Source: Ignavibacterium sp. (GTDB lineage: Bacteria; Bacteroidota; Ignavibacteria; Ignavibacteriales; Ignavibacteriaceae). From it: a DNA stretch of 64,000 bases. The notes beneath the pieces were generated by a model. It was not told where the DNA came from, ran no database searches, and saw only the letters and a program-made list of their open reading frames with translations. The position numbers were made by a program, and so were the translations under genes. Of the stretch, positions 16,597 through 26,505 are shown piece by piece; the first letter of the stretch is position 1; every line of letters begins with the position of its first letter. The stretch lies in NCBI GenBank assembly GCA_018335755.1, contig JAGXRK010000063.1, positions 181,721-245,720 on the forward strand, read 5' to 3'.

Positions 16597-18558
16597 TTAT
16601 TTAATCAGATTCATTTTTATCAGTTTAGAAAATTCACCGGAAGTCATTCTTACGAAATAAATTCCAGACGGCAGATCAATTGCATTAAATTCAATATTAT
16701 AATTACCGGCACTTTTTAATTCATTAACAAGTGAAGATACTTTTTCACCTAATGAATTAAAAACAGAAATGTTTACCGTGCCGTCATTCGGTATTGCATA
16801 ATGAATTTTTGTTGATGGGTTAAAAGGATTCGGGTAATTCTGATCTAACTGGTAAGTGATCATACCACCATCATTATCAATATTACTTGGGTGATCAACC
16901 GAAACATTCCAGGATTTTTCAATTGTGAAAAAAGAATTAGTAATTTCAACTCTTACAGAATCAACTCTTGGAACTGTCTGCGAAGGCAATGCGATATAAT
17001 TATATGATGCAGATGTAGAGTTAACCTGTGAACCGTTTTTAAGCCACTTATAAGTTAAATTAAAATCGCTTGTATCAACAGCTTCAACCGTGAAAGTAAA
17101 AAATTCAGATGGAGCAACAGAAGTATCCGACAAAGGAGTAAAGGAAATTAATATCGGATATCCCGGAACTTTTATTGTGTAATTAAAAAATTCTGAAGGT
17201 GGAATATTGCCCGGCGGATTTATACCCGAACCGCCTTCAGGCAATGTACTCACTTGGTCGTTATTATCAACAGCGGCAAAATAATATTCAACTTTAGTTC
17301 TATTAGGGTAAGACGGAACTTCGAAATCGTAAACGTTATTAATACTATTTGAGTTTGAAATCATATTCCACTCACCAACCTGACTATCAATTACAGTACG
17401 ATAATAGAGTTTAACATCTGCAACCTGGTTATTATCTATAATCGTTGCCGAAAGCGTAACCGCATCATTATTATAGATTAAATTAACAGGTGTATGATCT
17501 ATAAATGGCGGAGTATCATCCGGTGTAAACTCTAATACATATAGTCCTGTTTGCATGTCAGAAATTAAAGTTAATCCTGAAGGCAAATAGGGATAGCATC
17601 CCCACGCACCGTTATAAGTTCCTGTGCTCGACGGATAGGTATCGTAATGCCCAGCAAGTATAGGATTTTCCGGATCAGAAATATCAAGTACAACATATCC
17701 TTGCTTGTAATATGAAATATGGGCATAGTTTCCCTTAACAAAAAGATTATGAACTGGATCACTGCCGCCGCCGGTCATCTGCCATGATGGAACAACAAGA
17801 TCCCAGCTGGATCTGTCCTGAAGATCCCAAACAGTTATATCTCTTGTGTCAAATTCCTCAGTACCAATAAAATACCTTTTATCTTCAGTCATCCATCCGC
17901 TGTGAGCATAAATACCCGGTAAAGCAGCTGACACAGATATCAATTGCGGATTAGATTTATTTGATATATCAATAAGATCATAGGTGCTTTCAGCCATTGC
18001 AACTACAGTATCATTCCATACGAACACGTCGTGAATGTATCCGCTCTGTGTATAATAAGCGGTTCTTACAGGATTAACCGGATCAGCAAGATCAAGAATA
18101 TGCATTCCGCCGCCGCCATTAGTGCCAATAACAAAAGCAAATCCATTATCTATAAAAATATTATGGGCTCTTTCAAACCAGGTTGTGAGCGTATTAACAA
18201 GGGTTGCAGAAGAAGGAAGCTGGGATAAATCAACTATTTGTAAACCATTTCCGGATCCGGTTCCTTCAGTCACAATATAGGCATAATGGCTGTGTACTTT
18301 TAAATCCCGCCAGGTTGATTGAGGACCTGGAATAAATGCAGATTCAACAGGATCAGCAGGATTTGAAAGATTAATAATTGAAGTACCATGTTTAGTTCCA
18401 AGCAGCGCATATTCATTTCCGCTTGGATCAACATATCCCCAGATATCATTATATCCAACTGTTGAATACTGATTAAGATTTGAAATCATATCCACATTCA
18501 ATTGCGGAAAAGAGTTTATATAAAATAATATTCCTAAGAGCAGCGTTTTTAGTTTCAA
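16597..18558 (-). CDS. choice-of-anchor B family protein with T9SS sorting domain
   Basis: Exported protein of 653 residues: signal peptide (MKLKTLLLGILFYINSFPQ), then a propeller of LVIVD-like repeats typical of choice-of-anchor B proteins (YNDIWGYVDPSGNEYALLG, GTSIINLSNPADPVE, LQIVDLSQLPS, MHILDLADPVNPVR, LIDISNKSNPQ, YVVLDISDPENPI). Next are an Ig-like region (about 340-440), a second Ig-like segment, and a T9SS sorting domain from DQNYPNPFNPSTKIHY to KLIKMNLIK. Function is unknown; probably a surface protein. I chose the TTG at 18558 because AAGGAG lies 6 bases before it and the signal peptide then begins directly. A TTG at 18576 would place that Shine-Dalgarno sequence inside the coding region. 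Confidence 0.85.
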   Translation of the reverse strand: MKLKTLLLGILFYINSFPQLNVDMISNLNQYSTVGYNDIWGYVDPSGNEYALLGTKHGTSIINLSNPADPVESAFIPGPQSTWRDLKVHSHYAYIVTEGTGSGNGLQIVDLSQLPSSATLVNTLTTWFERAHNIFIDNGFAFVIGTNGGGGMHILDLADPVNPVRTAYYTQSGYIHDVFVWNDTVVAMAESTYDLIDISNKSNPQLISVSAALPGIYAHSGWMTEDKRYFIGTEEFDTRDITVWDLQDRSSWDLVVPSWQMTGGGSDPVHNLFVKGNYAHISYYKQGYVVLDISDPENPILAGHYDTYPSSTGTYNGAWGCYPYLPSGLTLISDMQTGLYVLEFTPDDTPPFIDHTPVNLIYNNDAVTLSATIIDNNQVADVKLYYRTVIDSQVGEWNMISNSNSINNVYDFEVPSYPNRTKVEYYFAAVDNNDQVSTLPEGGSGINPPGNIPPSEFFNYTIKVPGYPILISFTPLSDTSVAPSEFFTFTVEAVDTSDFNLTYKWLKNGSQVNSTSASYNYIALPSQTVPRVDSVRVEITNSFFTIEKSWNVSVDHPSNIDNDGGMITYQLDQNYPNPFNPSTKIHYAIPNDGTVNISVFNSLGEKVSSLVNELKSAGNYNIEFNAIDLPSGIYFVRMTSGEFSKLIKMNLIK

Positions 18559-18653
18559 AACATTCTCCTTATTCAAATTAATAGAGCAAAATTTGTTTTA
18601 CCAGTTAAATACTGACTCTCATTCCAAAAAGACGTTTTAGAAAAAAGTATAAC

Positions 18654-20768
18654 TTATTTAAGATAAGTAATTTTATGAGTTATATGTTTTTCTTCTGTTC
18701 TTAAAAGAATGAAGTAATGTCCGGCAGAAAGAGAAACGTAGCTATCGTTCGTGCCATTCCACCTGAAATGATACTTCCCGCTATCCAGATATCCTGAATA
18801 AATGTTCTTAACTTCTTTACCAAGCAAATTAAAAACCTTAAGGGAAACAGTACCTGAGTTCTCAAGCTTAATAACGATATTTACTTCCGGATTAAAAGGA
18901 TTAGGAAAAGATTCAATAATTGAATACCGGATTGGATTTGTTTCCAGGTTCCTTACATTGCTTACTGATAAGTTACGGTAAAAATATAAACCACCTTTTA
19001 CATTTCCAAACATTAAATCTGTATCTGAATCATTGTCAATATCAACAAAACAAATTGAAGAATATCCGCCAAAATTCTGATCAAGAAATTTATTTGTATT
19101 TAAAGACCATTCAGGAAGTTGTGTGGATCCGTTATTTTCATAGTAAAAAATATTTCCGTGCCTGCTGCCGGAAAACAATTCAAGTTTACCATCCCCACTA
19201 AAATTAAACAATGCCGGAGTAGAATTATCACCGATATCCAATCCTGAAAAATAGTTCTGCACAAGTTCAAATGAATAGTTAAATGCATCACCAATATTCT
19301 TATATAAACTAAACCTTCCGTTGAATGCACCGATCACAAGATCCAGATCGCCGTCATTTTCTATATCAACTAAAAATGGAACCGATGAAGTCCCAATATC
19401 TATTACATTCTGATTTGCATCCATCAATTCACCAGCATAAATAAATTGGGGATTAAAAATATTACCATCATTTCTGTAAACTGAAATTTTTCCGTCAAAT
19501 TTTCCAATTAAAAGATCATAATCGCCATCACCATCCAGATCACCAAAAGCTGGTAAAACGGATAATGGATATTCAATTCCCGCAAACATTGTATCTTTAT
19601 AGACAAAAACAGGGTTCAAAGCTGATCCTTCATTTTCAAAATAGTGCAAAGTGCCAATCGGATTATTTAATGACCCAATGAACATATCGGGATCGCCGTC
19701 TGAATCAATATCAATGAAAACAGGATGACTATTGTTTCCCAAATCCAATGAATAAATGTAATCTTCTGTTATTTTAACATGATTCGGCAACTGAGAGGTA
19801 CCTATATTTTCATAATACATTAATGACTGCGTAACGGTTGGATCATATAAAACTGAAACAAACAAATCAGGATCACCATCGCCATCGATATCAACAAATC
19901 TTGGCATATTGTATCCGCTTGTATAAATGCTATCCTCATTAATAGGATAGACATTCGAGATTAATTTCATTGATGGTTCAAAAGGAGTTCCCTGGTTTTC
20001 AATTAAATAAAGACTTCGGCTGAAGAAATCGCCCCATATAAGATCATGGTCACCGTCAGAATCAAGATCAATAAAATCAAATGAACTTGAACCATGCCTG
20101 GGGTCATCTAATCCTCCGATGATCAAAATATCCTGCCAGAAATTTGTTATAAATCTGAAATTAAAATGATTAGTACTTCCTACATTTTCATAAAATGTGA
20201 CTGTTCCAGCCGAATTACCAGATAGGAAATCATAATCACCATCGCCATCCACATCAACATAAACCGGATTGCTGCCGAACTCGCTAAAAATTGGGAGTCC
20301 GTTGTCGTCTTTCAGAGTATCCTGTTCAATTGCAAATAGCGGCACATTAACATTTCCAGCGTTTCTGAGAAAGCGAATATTTTCAGAATTTCCTGTGAAT
20401 AAATCAAAATCGCCATCGTTATCAATATCAACAAAGTAAAACCAGTCTGAGAAAAAAAGCCCGGGGATAGTATCAACACTTAGATTGAATTCAGGATTGA
20501 ATTTTGATCCTGTATTTTCGAACCAGCCGAATGTACCGTCGCTGTTAAGAAAGAAAAAATCATAATCACCATCATTATCAATATCGAAGAACTGATGTTC
20601 AATGTTATTGAAACCGCCAGAGAATGGGCTGTTATAAACTCCTTTGAACCCTGTAACTTCCGGCTGATTGATATTTCTTTGAAATTGTTGCGAATGAATT
20701 GTGGAAAATGAAATTAAAAGAGAAATAATTAGTAATAAAATTATTTTGATTCTATCAGGTATAAACAC
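18654..20768 (-). CDS. FG-GAP/VCBS repeat protein with T9SS sorting domain
   Basis: Exported protein of about 704 residues with a signal peptide (IKIILLLIISLLISFSTIHSQ). It has at least ten FG-GAP-like repeats, each with a calcium-loop motif such as DIDNDGDYDFFFLN, DVDGDGDYDFLSGN, DIDGDGDPDLFVS, DLDGDGDYDLLIGKF and DIENDGDLDLVIGAF, and each followed by an aromatic strand (FYENVGS, YRNDGN). These form an integrin-like beta-propeller that binds Ca2+. The sorting domain is more diverged (ESFPNPFNPEVNIVI to THKITYLK). The start is GTG and its first 28 bases overlap the end of rsmD, which implies that it was placed or evolved right against rsmD. Ligand unknown. Confidence 0.85.
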   Translation of the reverse strand: MFIPDRIKIILLLIISLLISFSTIHSQQFQRNINQPEVTGFKGVYNSPFSGGFNNIEHQFFDIDNDGDYDFFFLNSDGTFGWFENTGSKFNPEFNLSVDTIPGLFFSDWFYFVDIDNDGDFDLFTGNSENIRFLRNAGNVNVPLFAIEQDTLKDDNGLPIFSEFGSNPVYVDVDGDGDYDFLSGNSAGTVTFYENVGSTNHFNFRFITNFWQDILIIGGLDDPRHGSSSFDFIDLDSDGDHDLIWGDFFSRSLYLIENQGTPFEPSMKLISNVYPINEDSIYTSGYNMPRFVDIDGDGDPDLFVSVLYDPTVTQSLMYYENIGTSQLPNHVKITEDYIYSLDLGNNSHPVFIDIDSDGDPDMFIGSLNNPIGTLHYFENEGSALNPVFVYKDTMFAGIEYPLSVLPAFGDLDGDGDYDLLIGKFDGKISVYRNDGNIFNPQFIYAGELMDANQNVIDIGTSSVPFLVDIENDGDLDLVIGAFNGRFSLYKNIGDAFNYSFELVQNYFSGLDIGDNSTPALFNFSGDGKLELFSGSRHGNIFYYENNGSTQLPEWSLNTNKFLDQNFGGYSSICFVDIDNDSDTDLMFGNVKGGLYFYRNLSVSNVRNLETNPIRYSIIESFPNPFNPEVNIVIKLENSGTVSLKVFNLLGKEVKNIYSGYLDSGKYHFRWNGTNDSYVSLSAGHYFILLRTEEKHITHKITYLK

Positions 20769-21295
20769 GCATCACCGATTATTTTAAAAGGTTCGATATT
20801 AAAGTTAAGAATGTCTTTCTCTTTAGTTTGGATTGATCTTTCAATGATCATAATTCCCTCTTCTGCAAGGTAGCTGTTAATTCTGATACTCTCAACTACT
20901 TTATAAATATCTTCTTTAAAGAATGGAGGATCTGCGAGTATCAAATCATACCTATTTGGAGTTTTCTGCCGCGTAAATCCTGAGGCATCAGTTTTGAAGA
21001 CTTTACAATTATTTTCAACACCTAGTAATTTAATGTTGTCTAAAAGATTATTATAAATAAAAAAATCTTTTTCAATAAAATGAACTTCTGCTGCTCCCCT
21101 GCTTATGCATTCCAAACCAAGTGAACCGGAACCTGAATAAATATCCAAGACTAAAATATCTTCAAATGAAATTCTGTTATTAAGAAGATTGAAAAGTGTT
21201 TCGCGGACCCTGTCTGTTGTCGGGCGGATTTTATCTGATTGCGGGACTTTTATGAATCTGCCTTTAAATTGACCTGAAATAATCCGCATTCTCAT
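20741..21295 (-). CDS. rsmD: 16S rRNA (guanine(966)-N2)-methyltransferase
   Basis: Methylates G966 of 16S rRNA with S-adenosylmethionine. The 184-residue product has RIISGQFKGRFIKVP at the start, RPTTDRVRETLFNLL, the SAM-binding LDIYSGSGSLGLECISRGA, and the catalytic LADPPF (DPPF/Y motif), all characteristic. The start could be the ATG at 21295 or the one at 21289. Its 3' end overlaps the following FG-GAP gene by 28 bp. Its usual neighbour coaD lies beyond three exported-protein genes. Confidence 0.95.
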   Translation of the reverse strand: MRMRIISGQFKGRFIKVPQSDKIRPTTDRVRETLFNLLNNRISFEDILVLDIYSGSGSLGLECISRGAAEVHFIEKDFFIYNNLLDNIKLLGVENNCKVFKTDASGFTRQKTPNRYDLILADPPFFKEDIYKVVESIRINSYLAEEGIMIIERSIQTKEKDILNFNIEPFKIIGDACLYLIESK

Positions 21296-21313
21296 AAACC
21301 AGTTCCTATAATA

Positions 21314-22240
21314 TTATGCTAATCTGAATGCTATTCCGGCAGCAGATGAGAATGAATTAAATTTTTCCAGATATAATTTACTATCGTACAGTGATGGTGA
21401 TGGTTTTATTTTGTCAAAAGGATTAAACAGTATGAAGTTCAATCCTAATGTTTTATTAAGTGTCTGCACTACCGAACCTGATATTTCGTCTCCGCAAATA
21501 AAAGCTGCTTCAATCTGACTTCTTTCAACTTTCAATGATGGAGATGGTTTTGTTTCTCTTAAAAGATGTTCCATTATTTCACTTGCATCGTTTAGCGGAA
21601 TAACTTTAAAGTAAATCGGTTTTCCGTTGAAAGCATAAAGCATAGAGAGAAATTTATTATTGAAGTAAATACTTAGTGTTAATCCTTTATAAACAAGTGC
21701 ATTACCAACAGAAAGAGCTCTTTCGGCTGCAATATGAAGATTATCAATAAACTTGAGCTTAAGATTATTTTGCTGGCAGAACCCTGAGAGCATCTGCAGG
21801 TATTTCCGTTGAATTCCAAATACAATTGAAGATGGCATAATGTTGAAAGCATTTTTATCAATTTCAATATATTGAATTACAAGATTTTTTGTAGATAGAT
21901 ATGGATACAGAACTGAAAGCTCCCATTTAAATTGTTCAATCATATCCTGGTACAAAAGCGTATTGTCATATGGCACCTGCATAATATGAAATAACTCAAA
22001 TGGAAGAGTAAAAGAAATTGATGTGGCTTTAAGAGGTTTTTTTATAAGTAGTTCATCAAAAGCGCCCTGAAGAAGGGCGCTAATTTTTGTGTCTTTATCG
22101 GTTTCTAAATTTATAGGATCATTAAAGTAAGCTTCATCTAAATTAACAAGCTTAAATTGTTCACCTTCATGATTTATTTCAACAACCTGAAGTTTAGAAC
22201 TCGAAATATTGAATCCGGCATGGTTTTCAAATCCGGTCAT
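21314..22240 (-). CDS. PilM-like actin-fold protein (putative)
   Basis: Protein of 308 residues with no signal peptide. The N-terminus (HAGFNISSSKLQVVEINHEG) resembles the first phosphate loop of PilM/FtsA-type actin-fold proteins. It is followed by a second-strand region (ATSISFTLPFELFHIMQVPYDN), a segment like the PilM middle (FKWELSVLYPYLSTKNLVIQYIEI) and a second half (ALVYKGLTLSIYFNNKFLSMLYAFNGKP). PilM proteins sit on the cytoplasmic side of type IV pilus or type II secretion machines and bind PilN. The assignment is tentative, but two neighbours (pseudopilin-like and ComEA-like) fit a pilus or DNA-uptake context. It lies 14 bp after the pseudopilin-like gene. Confidence 0.5.
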   Translation of the reverse strand: MTGFENHAGFNISSSKLQVVEINHEGEQFKLVNLDEAYFNDPINLETDKDTKISALLQGAFDELLIKKPLKATSISFTLPFELFHIMQVPYDNTLLYQDMIEQFKWELSVLYPYLSTKNLVIQYIEIDKNAFNIMPSSIVFGIQRKYLQMLSGFCQQNNLKLKFIDNLHIAAERALSVGNALVYKGLTLSIYFNNKFLSMLYAFNGKPIYFKVIPLNDASEIMEHLLRETKPSPSLKVERSQIEAAFICGDEISGSVVQTLNKTLGLNFILFNPFDKIKPSPSLYDSKLYLEKFNSFSSAAGIAFRLA

Positions 22241-22254
22241 TCTTATATTATTGT

Positions 22255-22815
22255 TTATTCCCAGGAAGCGGTGTTTTTTAGTGCATCACTTTCAATGCTG
22301 CCTATAGTTCCATATCCGTCCGGATCTTCAATTAAGTATCTTGTACCAATTTTAGTAGTTGAGTCAACTCTAAGAAATCTTCCCCTGGTTGTGAACACAG
22401 AATCAACTGATAAGCTTGTATCAATAGCAAGAATAAATCTTTGACGGGATTTTGGACTGACAATTAAACTCTCTGGTGCAAATTCACCGTGTGAGAGATC
22501 TTTAAACGGATCAGCCATTTGCATTGTTAATGAATCAAATGAATTTCTTATACTATCAACATAAGGAGAATTGATAAATTCGACTAATTCGTCAAGATTA
22601 TCTGTGAACTGGCCATGCTTCTTCTCCCAAAGGATCTGAGCTTCCTTCAGATTAGTCATTCGCAGTCGGGTTTCAACTTTATTATATCTTTCCGCTTCAA
22701 CAATTTCACGAGGATCAATAATTGCAACTTTTATAAGAATTAGAACTAAAATAACTACGACTGCATAAAGCCCTGCGTGTACATACCAGGGATCTTGATT
22801 TGATTTCGAATTCAT
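22255..22815 (-). CDS. single-span membrane protein, pseudopilin-like (putative)
   Basis: Protein of 186 residues: a short N-terminal tail, one membrane helix (about 11-28, AGLYAVVVILVLILIKVAII), then a periplasmic part. The first part (YNKVETRLRMTNLKEAQILW, then KKHGQFTDNLDELVEFI) looks like the alpha-spine and YP.LDEL region of type II pseudopilins, followed by ADPFKD. The canonical prepilin peptidase site (G followed by FTLIE) is missing, so it would not be cleaved like a normal pilin. GGAGG precedes the ATG. Placed between ComEA-like and PilM-like genes. The family is not certain. Confidence 0.45.
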   Translation of the reverse strand: MNSKSNQDPWYVHAGLYAVVVILVLILIKVAIIDPREIVEAERYNKVETRLRMTNLKEAQILWEKKHGQFTDNLDELVEFINSPYVDSIRNSFDSLTMQMADPFKDLSHGEFAPESLIVSPKSRQRFILAIDTSLSVDSVFTTRGRFLRVDSTTKIGTRYLIEDPDGYGTIGSIESDALKNTASWE

Positions 22816-22842
22816 TTTTCCTCCGGAAGAATTAAATAGTCT

Positions 22843-23343
22843 TTATTCAATGAAAATATACTTTTTTATATTATTTAGTTTTGTATTGCCTATCCCCTTT
22901 ACCTTAAGCAGATCATCAACCTTCTTAAAATTACCCAATTTTATTCTTAAATCTAAAATACTTTGAGCAGTTTTTGGTCCAATACCCGGTAGTTTAATAA
23001 AATCTTCCAATGAAGCAGTATTGATATTAATGCTGTTTTCTGCCGGTAATATTTTTTTTGTAGATTTCTTAAAACTACGATTGTTAAAATCCAAAACTTC
23101 CTGCTTATAGTCAACCTCTTTATTCAAGTTCGTTTTAAGTGAATTTGAATCCAAGTCACCGGGTAAATTATAAAAGAGACTATCCTGCAGACTATAATCA
23201 AATTGTTCAGGATTAAGTGTTTCCGGTTTTTCCTTCAAAAAATTTTTAATTGTAAATCCGGCTACAAGTGTAAATGTTAAAAAAAGAACTACTTTTAGTT
23301 CCGTTTCTGTAAAACCTATTTTTTTTGAGAGCCGTGAAAGCAT
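22843..23343 (-). CDS. ComEA-like helix-hairpin-helix DNA-binding protein
   Basis: Protein of 166 residues with an N-terminal membrane anchor (about 16-34, ELKVVLFLTFTLVAGFTIKNF), a polar linker of about 60 residues, and two helix-hairpin-helix motifs at the end: ININTASLEDFIKLPGIGPK (about 102-121) and FKKVDDLLKVKGIGNTKLNNIK (about 138-159). This is the ComEA pattern. ComEA binds incoming double-stranded DNA at the outer face of the membrane during transformation. It is first in a run with the pseudopilin-like and PilM-like genes and rsmD. GGGGG lies 5 bases before the ATG. Confidence 0.82.
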   Translation of the reverse strand: MLSRLSKKIGFTETELKVVLFLTFTLVAGFTIKNFLKEKPETLNPEQFDYSLQDSLFYNLPGDLDSNSLKTNLNKEVDYKQEVLDFNNRSFKKSTKKILPAENSININTASLEDFIKLPGIGPKTAQSILDLRIKLGNFKKVDDLLKVKGIGNTKLNNIKKYIFIE

Positions 23344-23486
23344 TTTGCCCCCTAAATAAATGGGTAATTAAAATTCATTAATCAACTGATTAAACTTCTA
23401 TCATTTCTGGATAGAAAAGGATTATCTGAATAAAATTGAGTATTTAACATTTCACAAGATTATTTTGAAATAGTATCTGTTTTAAT

Positions 23487-24635
23487 TTAAAGTCCAAATC
23501 TTTTAAAGAAACCTTTTTCGCTGTCCTTAATATCACCTTTGAAGTTGGGCTGTTCACTAAGCTCCGCTAAGAGTTCTTTTTCCTTTGAAGTTAATTTCCT
23601 CGGAACATCAATATTAATTTTTACGATCTGATCTCCATATCCGGAATGGTTGAGGTGTTTAATACCTTTTCCTGTCATCTTCAGCAGTTTGCCATTAGGA
23701 GTGCCAGGATCAATTTTTAATCTTGCCTTACCATTTAAAGTTGGTACATCCACCTCAGCCCCAAGAACGGCTTCAGGAAAACTAATTGCCAGGTTGTAAA
23801 TTATATCGCTGTCCTCTCGAATAAAATGTTCATGCTCTTGTTCTTTAAAGACTACAATAATATCACCGGAAGCACCACCTCTTTTCCCGGCATTACCCTC
23901 GCCACGCATAGACATGTAACTGCCTTCGTGCGCACCCGGTGGAACGTCGATTTTCACTGTTACTTCATTCTGATATCTGCCGTCTCCAGCACATTTTCTG
24001 CAAGGCGAATCGACTACTATACCCTCTCCATCACAATTTGCACAGCCGGATATATTAACAAACTGACCAAAGACAGATCTTGAAACATTTCTTATTTCGC
24101 CGGAGCCTTGGCAAACAGGACAGGTTTTCTTACTGGTATTATCTGCGGCACCGCTTCCATTACACTGATCACATTGAACAAGCTTTTTGATTTTTATTTT
24201 TTTGGAAACACCAGCGGCGATCTCTTCCAATGTTAGTATTAGAGTAACTCTAAGGTCAGTTCCAGGAGTTCCGGAACCTCTTCTTCTTCCTCTCGATCTT
24301 GAAGATGAACCAAAGAACTCATCGAATATTGAACCACCTCCAAATATATCTGAGAAATGAGAAAAAATATCATTAATGTCAGAAAAACCAGGTGATCCAA
24401 AACCACTTCCCTTTACTCCCTCATATCCAAATCTGTCGTATCTGGCTCGCTTATTATCATCGTTCAATATTTCGTACGCCTCGGCAGCTTCTTTAAATTT
24501 TTCTTCTGCTTGTTTATTATCTGGATTTCTATCCGGATGATATTGCATAGCTAATTTTCTATACGCTTTTTTTAGATCTTCTTTTGTAGCACTTCTTGAA
24601 ACGCCGAGTATTTCATAATAATCTCTTTTATTCAT
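23487..24635 (-). CDS. dnaJ: chaperone DnaJ (Hsp40)
   Basis: Co-chaperone that delivers unfolded proteins to DnaK and stimulates its ATPase. The 382 residues hold a J domain (1-70, with the HPD motif in [16 protein letters not shown]), a Gly/Phe-rich segment (about 75-125), and a zinc-finger region with four CxxCxGxG repeats ([40 protein letters not shown]). The C-terminal substrate-binding beta domains follow. It lies 5 bp after grpE in the hrcA-grpE-dnaJ operon. Confidence 0.97.
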   Translation of the reverse strand: MNKRDYYEILGVSRSATKEDLKKAYRKLAMQYHPDRNPDNKQAEEKFKEAAEAYEILNDDNKRARYDRFGYEGVKGSGFGSPGFSDINDIFSHFSDIFGGGSIFDEFFGSSSRSRGRRRGSGTPGTDLRVTLILTLEEIAAGVSKKIKIKKLVQCDQCNGSGAADNTSKKTCPVCQGSGEIRNVSRSVFGQFVNISGCANCDGEGIVVDSPCRKCAGDGRYQNEVTVKIDVPPGAHEGSYMSMRGEGNAGKRGGASGDIIVVFKEQEHEHFIREDSDIIYNLAISFPEAVLGAEVDVPTLNGKARLKIDPGTPNGKLLKMTGKGIKHLNHSGYGDQIVKINIDVPRKLTSKEKELLAELSEQPNFKGDIKDSEKGFFKRFGL

Positions 24636-24640
24636 ATGTA

Positions 24641-25222
24641 CTATTCTTCCCTATCACTTTCGAGGTCTTCACTTACAATAACCTGTGAATGACGAATAAC
24701 TTTATCTTTATAAACATAGCCGCACTGGACTTCCTCAAGAACTGTGTGAGCCGGAACAGAATCATTTGGCTGCTGTAATATAGCTTCGTGGTAATGCACA
24801 TCAAACGGTTGCCCGATTGCCTCAATCTTTTTAACTCCTTGTCCTTCTAATGTTTTCATCAGTTTATTGTATACTAATCTTAAACCATCTTCAAAAGTTG
24901 AAATATCCCTGGAATCTTTTATATGCTGCAGCGATCTTTCAAAATCATCTATAACAGGCAGAAGTTTAGTTATAAATGATTCTGCAGCAAATTTCAGAAG
25001 ATTGAGTTGTTCATTTTCAGTTCTTCTTTTATAATTTTCAAACTCAGCAACCTTTCTAAGATACTTATCCTGCCATTCATTTACCTGTAATTCAAGAACC
25101 TTTAATTGATTTTCCTGCGGTGCTTCATTTTGATTTAGTTCATCTGCAATATTTTCTTCAACTTTATTTGATTCATCTTTATTTTGTTTATGTTTTTCTT
25201 CTTTCATCTTATCTTTACTCAT
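24641..25222 (-). CDS. grpE: nucleotide exchange factor GrpE
   Basis: Releases ADP from DnaK. The protein has 193 residues: an acidic/lysine-rich disordered head (about 1-40), a long coiled-coil helix (about 40-80, [28 protein letters not shown]), and the beta domain with [32 protein letters not shown] and [23 protein letters not shown], which are GrpE signatures. It lies 23 bp after hrcA. Confidence 0.96.
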   Translation of the reverse strand: MSKDKMKEEKHKQNKDESNKVEENIADELNQNEAPQENQLKVLELQVNEWQDKYLRKVAEFENYKRRTENEQLNLLKFAAESFITKLLPVIDDFERSLQHIKDSRDISTFEDGLRLVYNKLMKTLEGQGVKKIEAIGQPFDVHYHEAILQQPNDSVPAHTVLEEVQCGYVYKDKVIRHSQVIVSEDLESDREE

Positions 25223-25245
25223 TTTAATAAATAACCTCCTGAAAT

Positions 25246-26289
25246 TTATTTGTCTTGTTTTAACATTTCGGATAACATTTTTGCAATATAATCAACTATA
25301 GCAACAACTTTAGAATATTCCATTCTTTTTGGACCAATAATACCAAGTGTACCGGAAGTTTCGCCGTAGTTATATTCTTTACTTACAAAACTATACTCAT
25401 CCAGTTTAATATTTTTATTTTCTCTGCCAATTGAAATAATGACATCATCAGCATTTTTATCCCGTTTTTCCAGTATATGAATTATTATATCTTTATCTTC
25501 AATCAGTTCTATAACACCTTGAAATTTTTCCGGATTTTCAAATTCAGGCTGAGTTAACACATGTTTTGCACCAGTTATATAAACCCGTTCATCTTTTTTT
25601 GAATCAACAAATATTTTATCTACAGAATCTACAAAAATTCTTATAATAGGTTTTTGCTCATCACTTACATCACTAAATCTTTCTTTAAAAGATTTTCTAA
25701 TCTCATCAAAAGTTAAACCGCTTAATCTTTCATTCAATAAGGACTCAACATAATTTAGCTGAGACTCTTTTATATCTGTCTTTACTTCCAGTGTTATAGT
25801 TTTTACAAGTCCTGATTTAATACTAAGAACAATAAGTAAACGAGTGGATGAAAGGCTAACGAGCTGAATTTTCTGAAGCACTCCACGATCTAGTTTAGGA
25901 TAAGTTACACAAGCTATTTGCCTTGTTATCTGGCTCATAAGTTTGGATGCTAATCTGAAAAGATCATCTGTTTCTTCTATTTGAGTACTAAAGCTTTTTT
26001 TGATTATGCCCTTCTCCTCCTGGTTAAGACTTGGGATATCCATTAATGAGTCAACATAAAATCTGTAGCCTTTATCAGTTGGAACTCTTCCTGCTGAAGT
26101 ATGCGGATGATTTATAAAACCGGATTCTTCCAGATCGGACATAATGTTTCTTACTGTAGCTGGTGAGAAACCTATATCATACTTTTTAACAATATATCTT
26201 GAACCAACCGGTGAAGCAGTTAAAATAAACTGCTGCACTATTGATCTCAAAATACTTTTTTCGCGTTCGTTTAATTCCTGGTCTAACAT
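25246..26289 (-). CDS. hrcA: heat-inducible transcription repressor HrcA
   Basis: Represses the heat-shock operon by binding CIRCE operators. The protein has 347 residues: a winged helix at 1-75 (LNEREKSILRSIVQQFI, GSRYIVKKYDIGFSPATVRN, SAGRVPTDKGYRFYVD) and then the HrcA-specific GAF-like domain. I chose the ATG at 26289; the reading frame continues to a TTG at 26298, which lacks a ribosome binding site. Only half of a CIRCE element is visible upstream, so its own operator is not proven here. Confidence 0.95.
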   Translation of the reverse strand: MLDQELNEREKSILRSIVQQFILTASPVGSRYIVKKYDIGFSPATVRNIMSDLEESGFINHPHTSAGRVPTDKGYRFYVDSLMDIPSLNQEEKGIIKKSFSTQIEETDDLFRLASKLMSQITRQIACVTYPKLDRGVLQKIQLVSLSSTRLLIVLSIKSGLVKTITLEVKTDIKESQLNYVESLLNERLSGLTFDEIRKSFKERFSDVSDEQKPIIRIFVDSVDKIFVDSKKDERVYITGAKHVLTQPEFENPEKFQGVIELIEDKDIIIHILEKRDKNADDVIISIGRENKNIKLDEYSFVSKEYNYGETSGTLGIIGPKRMEYSKVVAIVDYIAKMLSEMLKQDK

Positions 26290-26324
26290 ATAATACAATG
26301 CAAAAAGATACGGAAATTGGAGTG

Positions 26325-26332
26325 CAAATATA
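26325..26332 (-). promoter_or_regulatory. TATATTTG box upstream of hrcA
   Basis: The minus strand reads TATATTTG 36 bases before the hrcA ATG, the same octamer found before lon, the hybrid kinase and the inositol-phosphatase gene. No clear -33 element lies at the expected distance, so the call is weak. Confidence 0.35.
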
Positions 26333-26505
26333 TCAATTATTCAAAAACTTTGCCGAAAATCAAATAATTTACTTTCTGGAATATTGCAGGAATTTAAATG
26401 ACCGATCTCTGACTAAGTACAAGTATTTATTGTTAATACCTCTAAATAATGTTAAATTTTTAACATAAAATAAGTTTTCTTTTGTAATATATAAGTGGAG
26501 TTTTT

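Noticed and set aside
15153..20768. Genomic island or integrated element between coaD and rsmD
   Set aside because: No integrase, transposase, tRNA or flanking direct repeat was found, and the T9SS signature is the host type. It is kept only as a split of a conserved gene pair.
26302..26328. CIRCE operator (TTAGCACTC-N9-GAGTGCTAA) before hrcA
   Set aside because: Only one half resembles it (TTTGCACTC on the minus strand). The bases at the expected position of the other half do not match, so it is not called.
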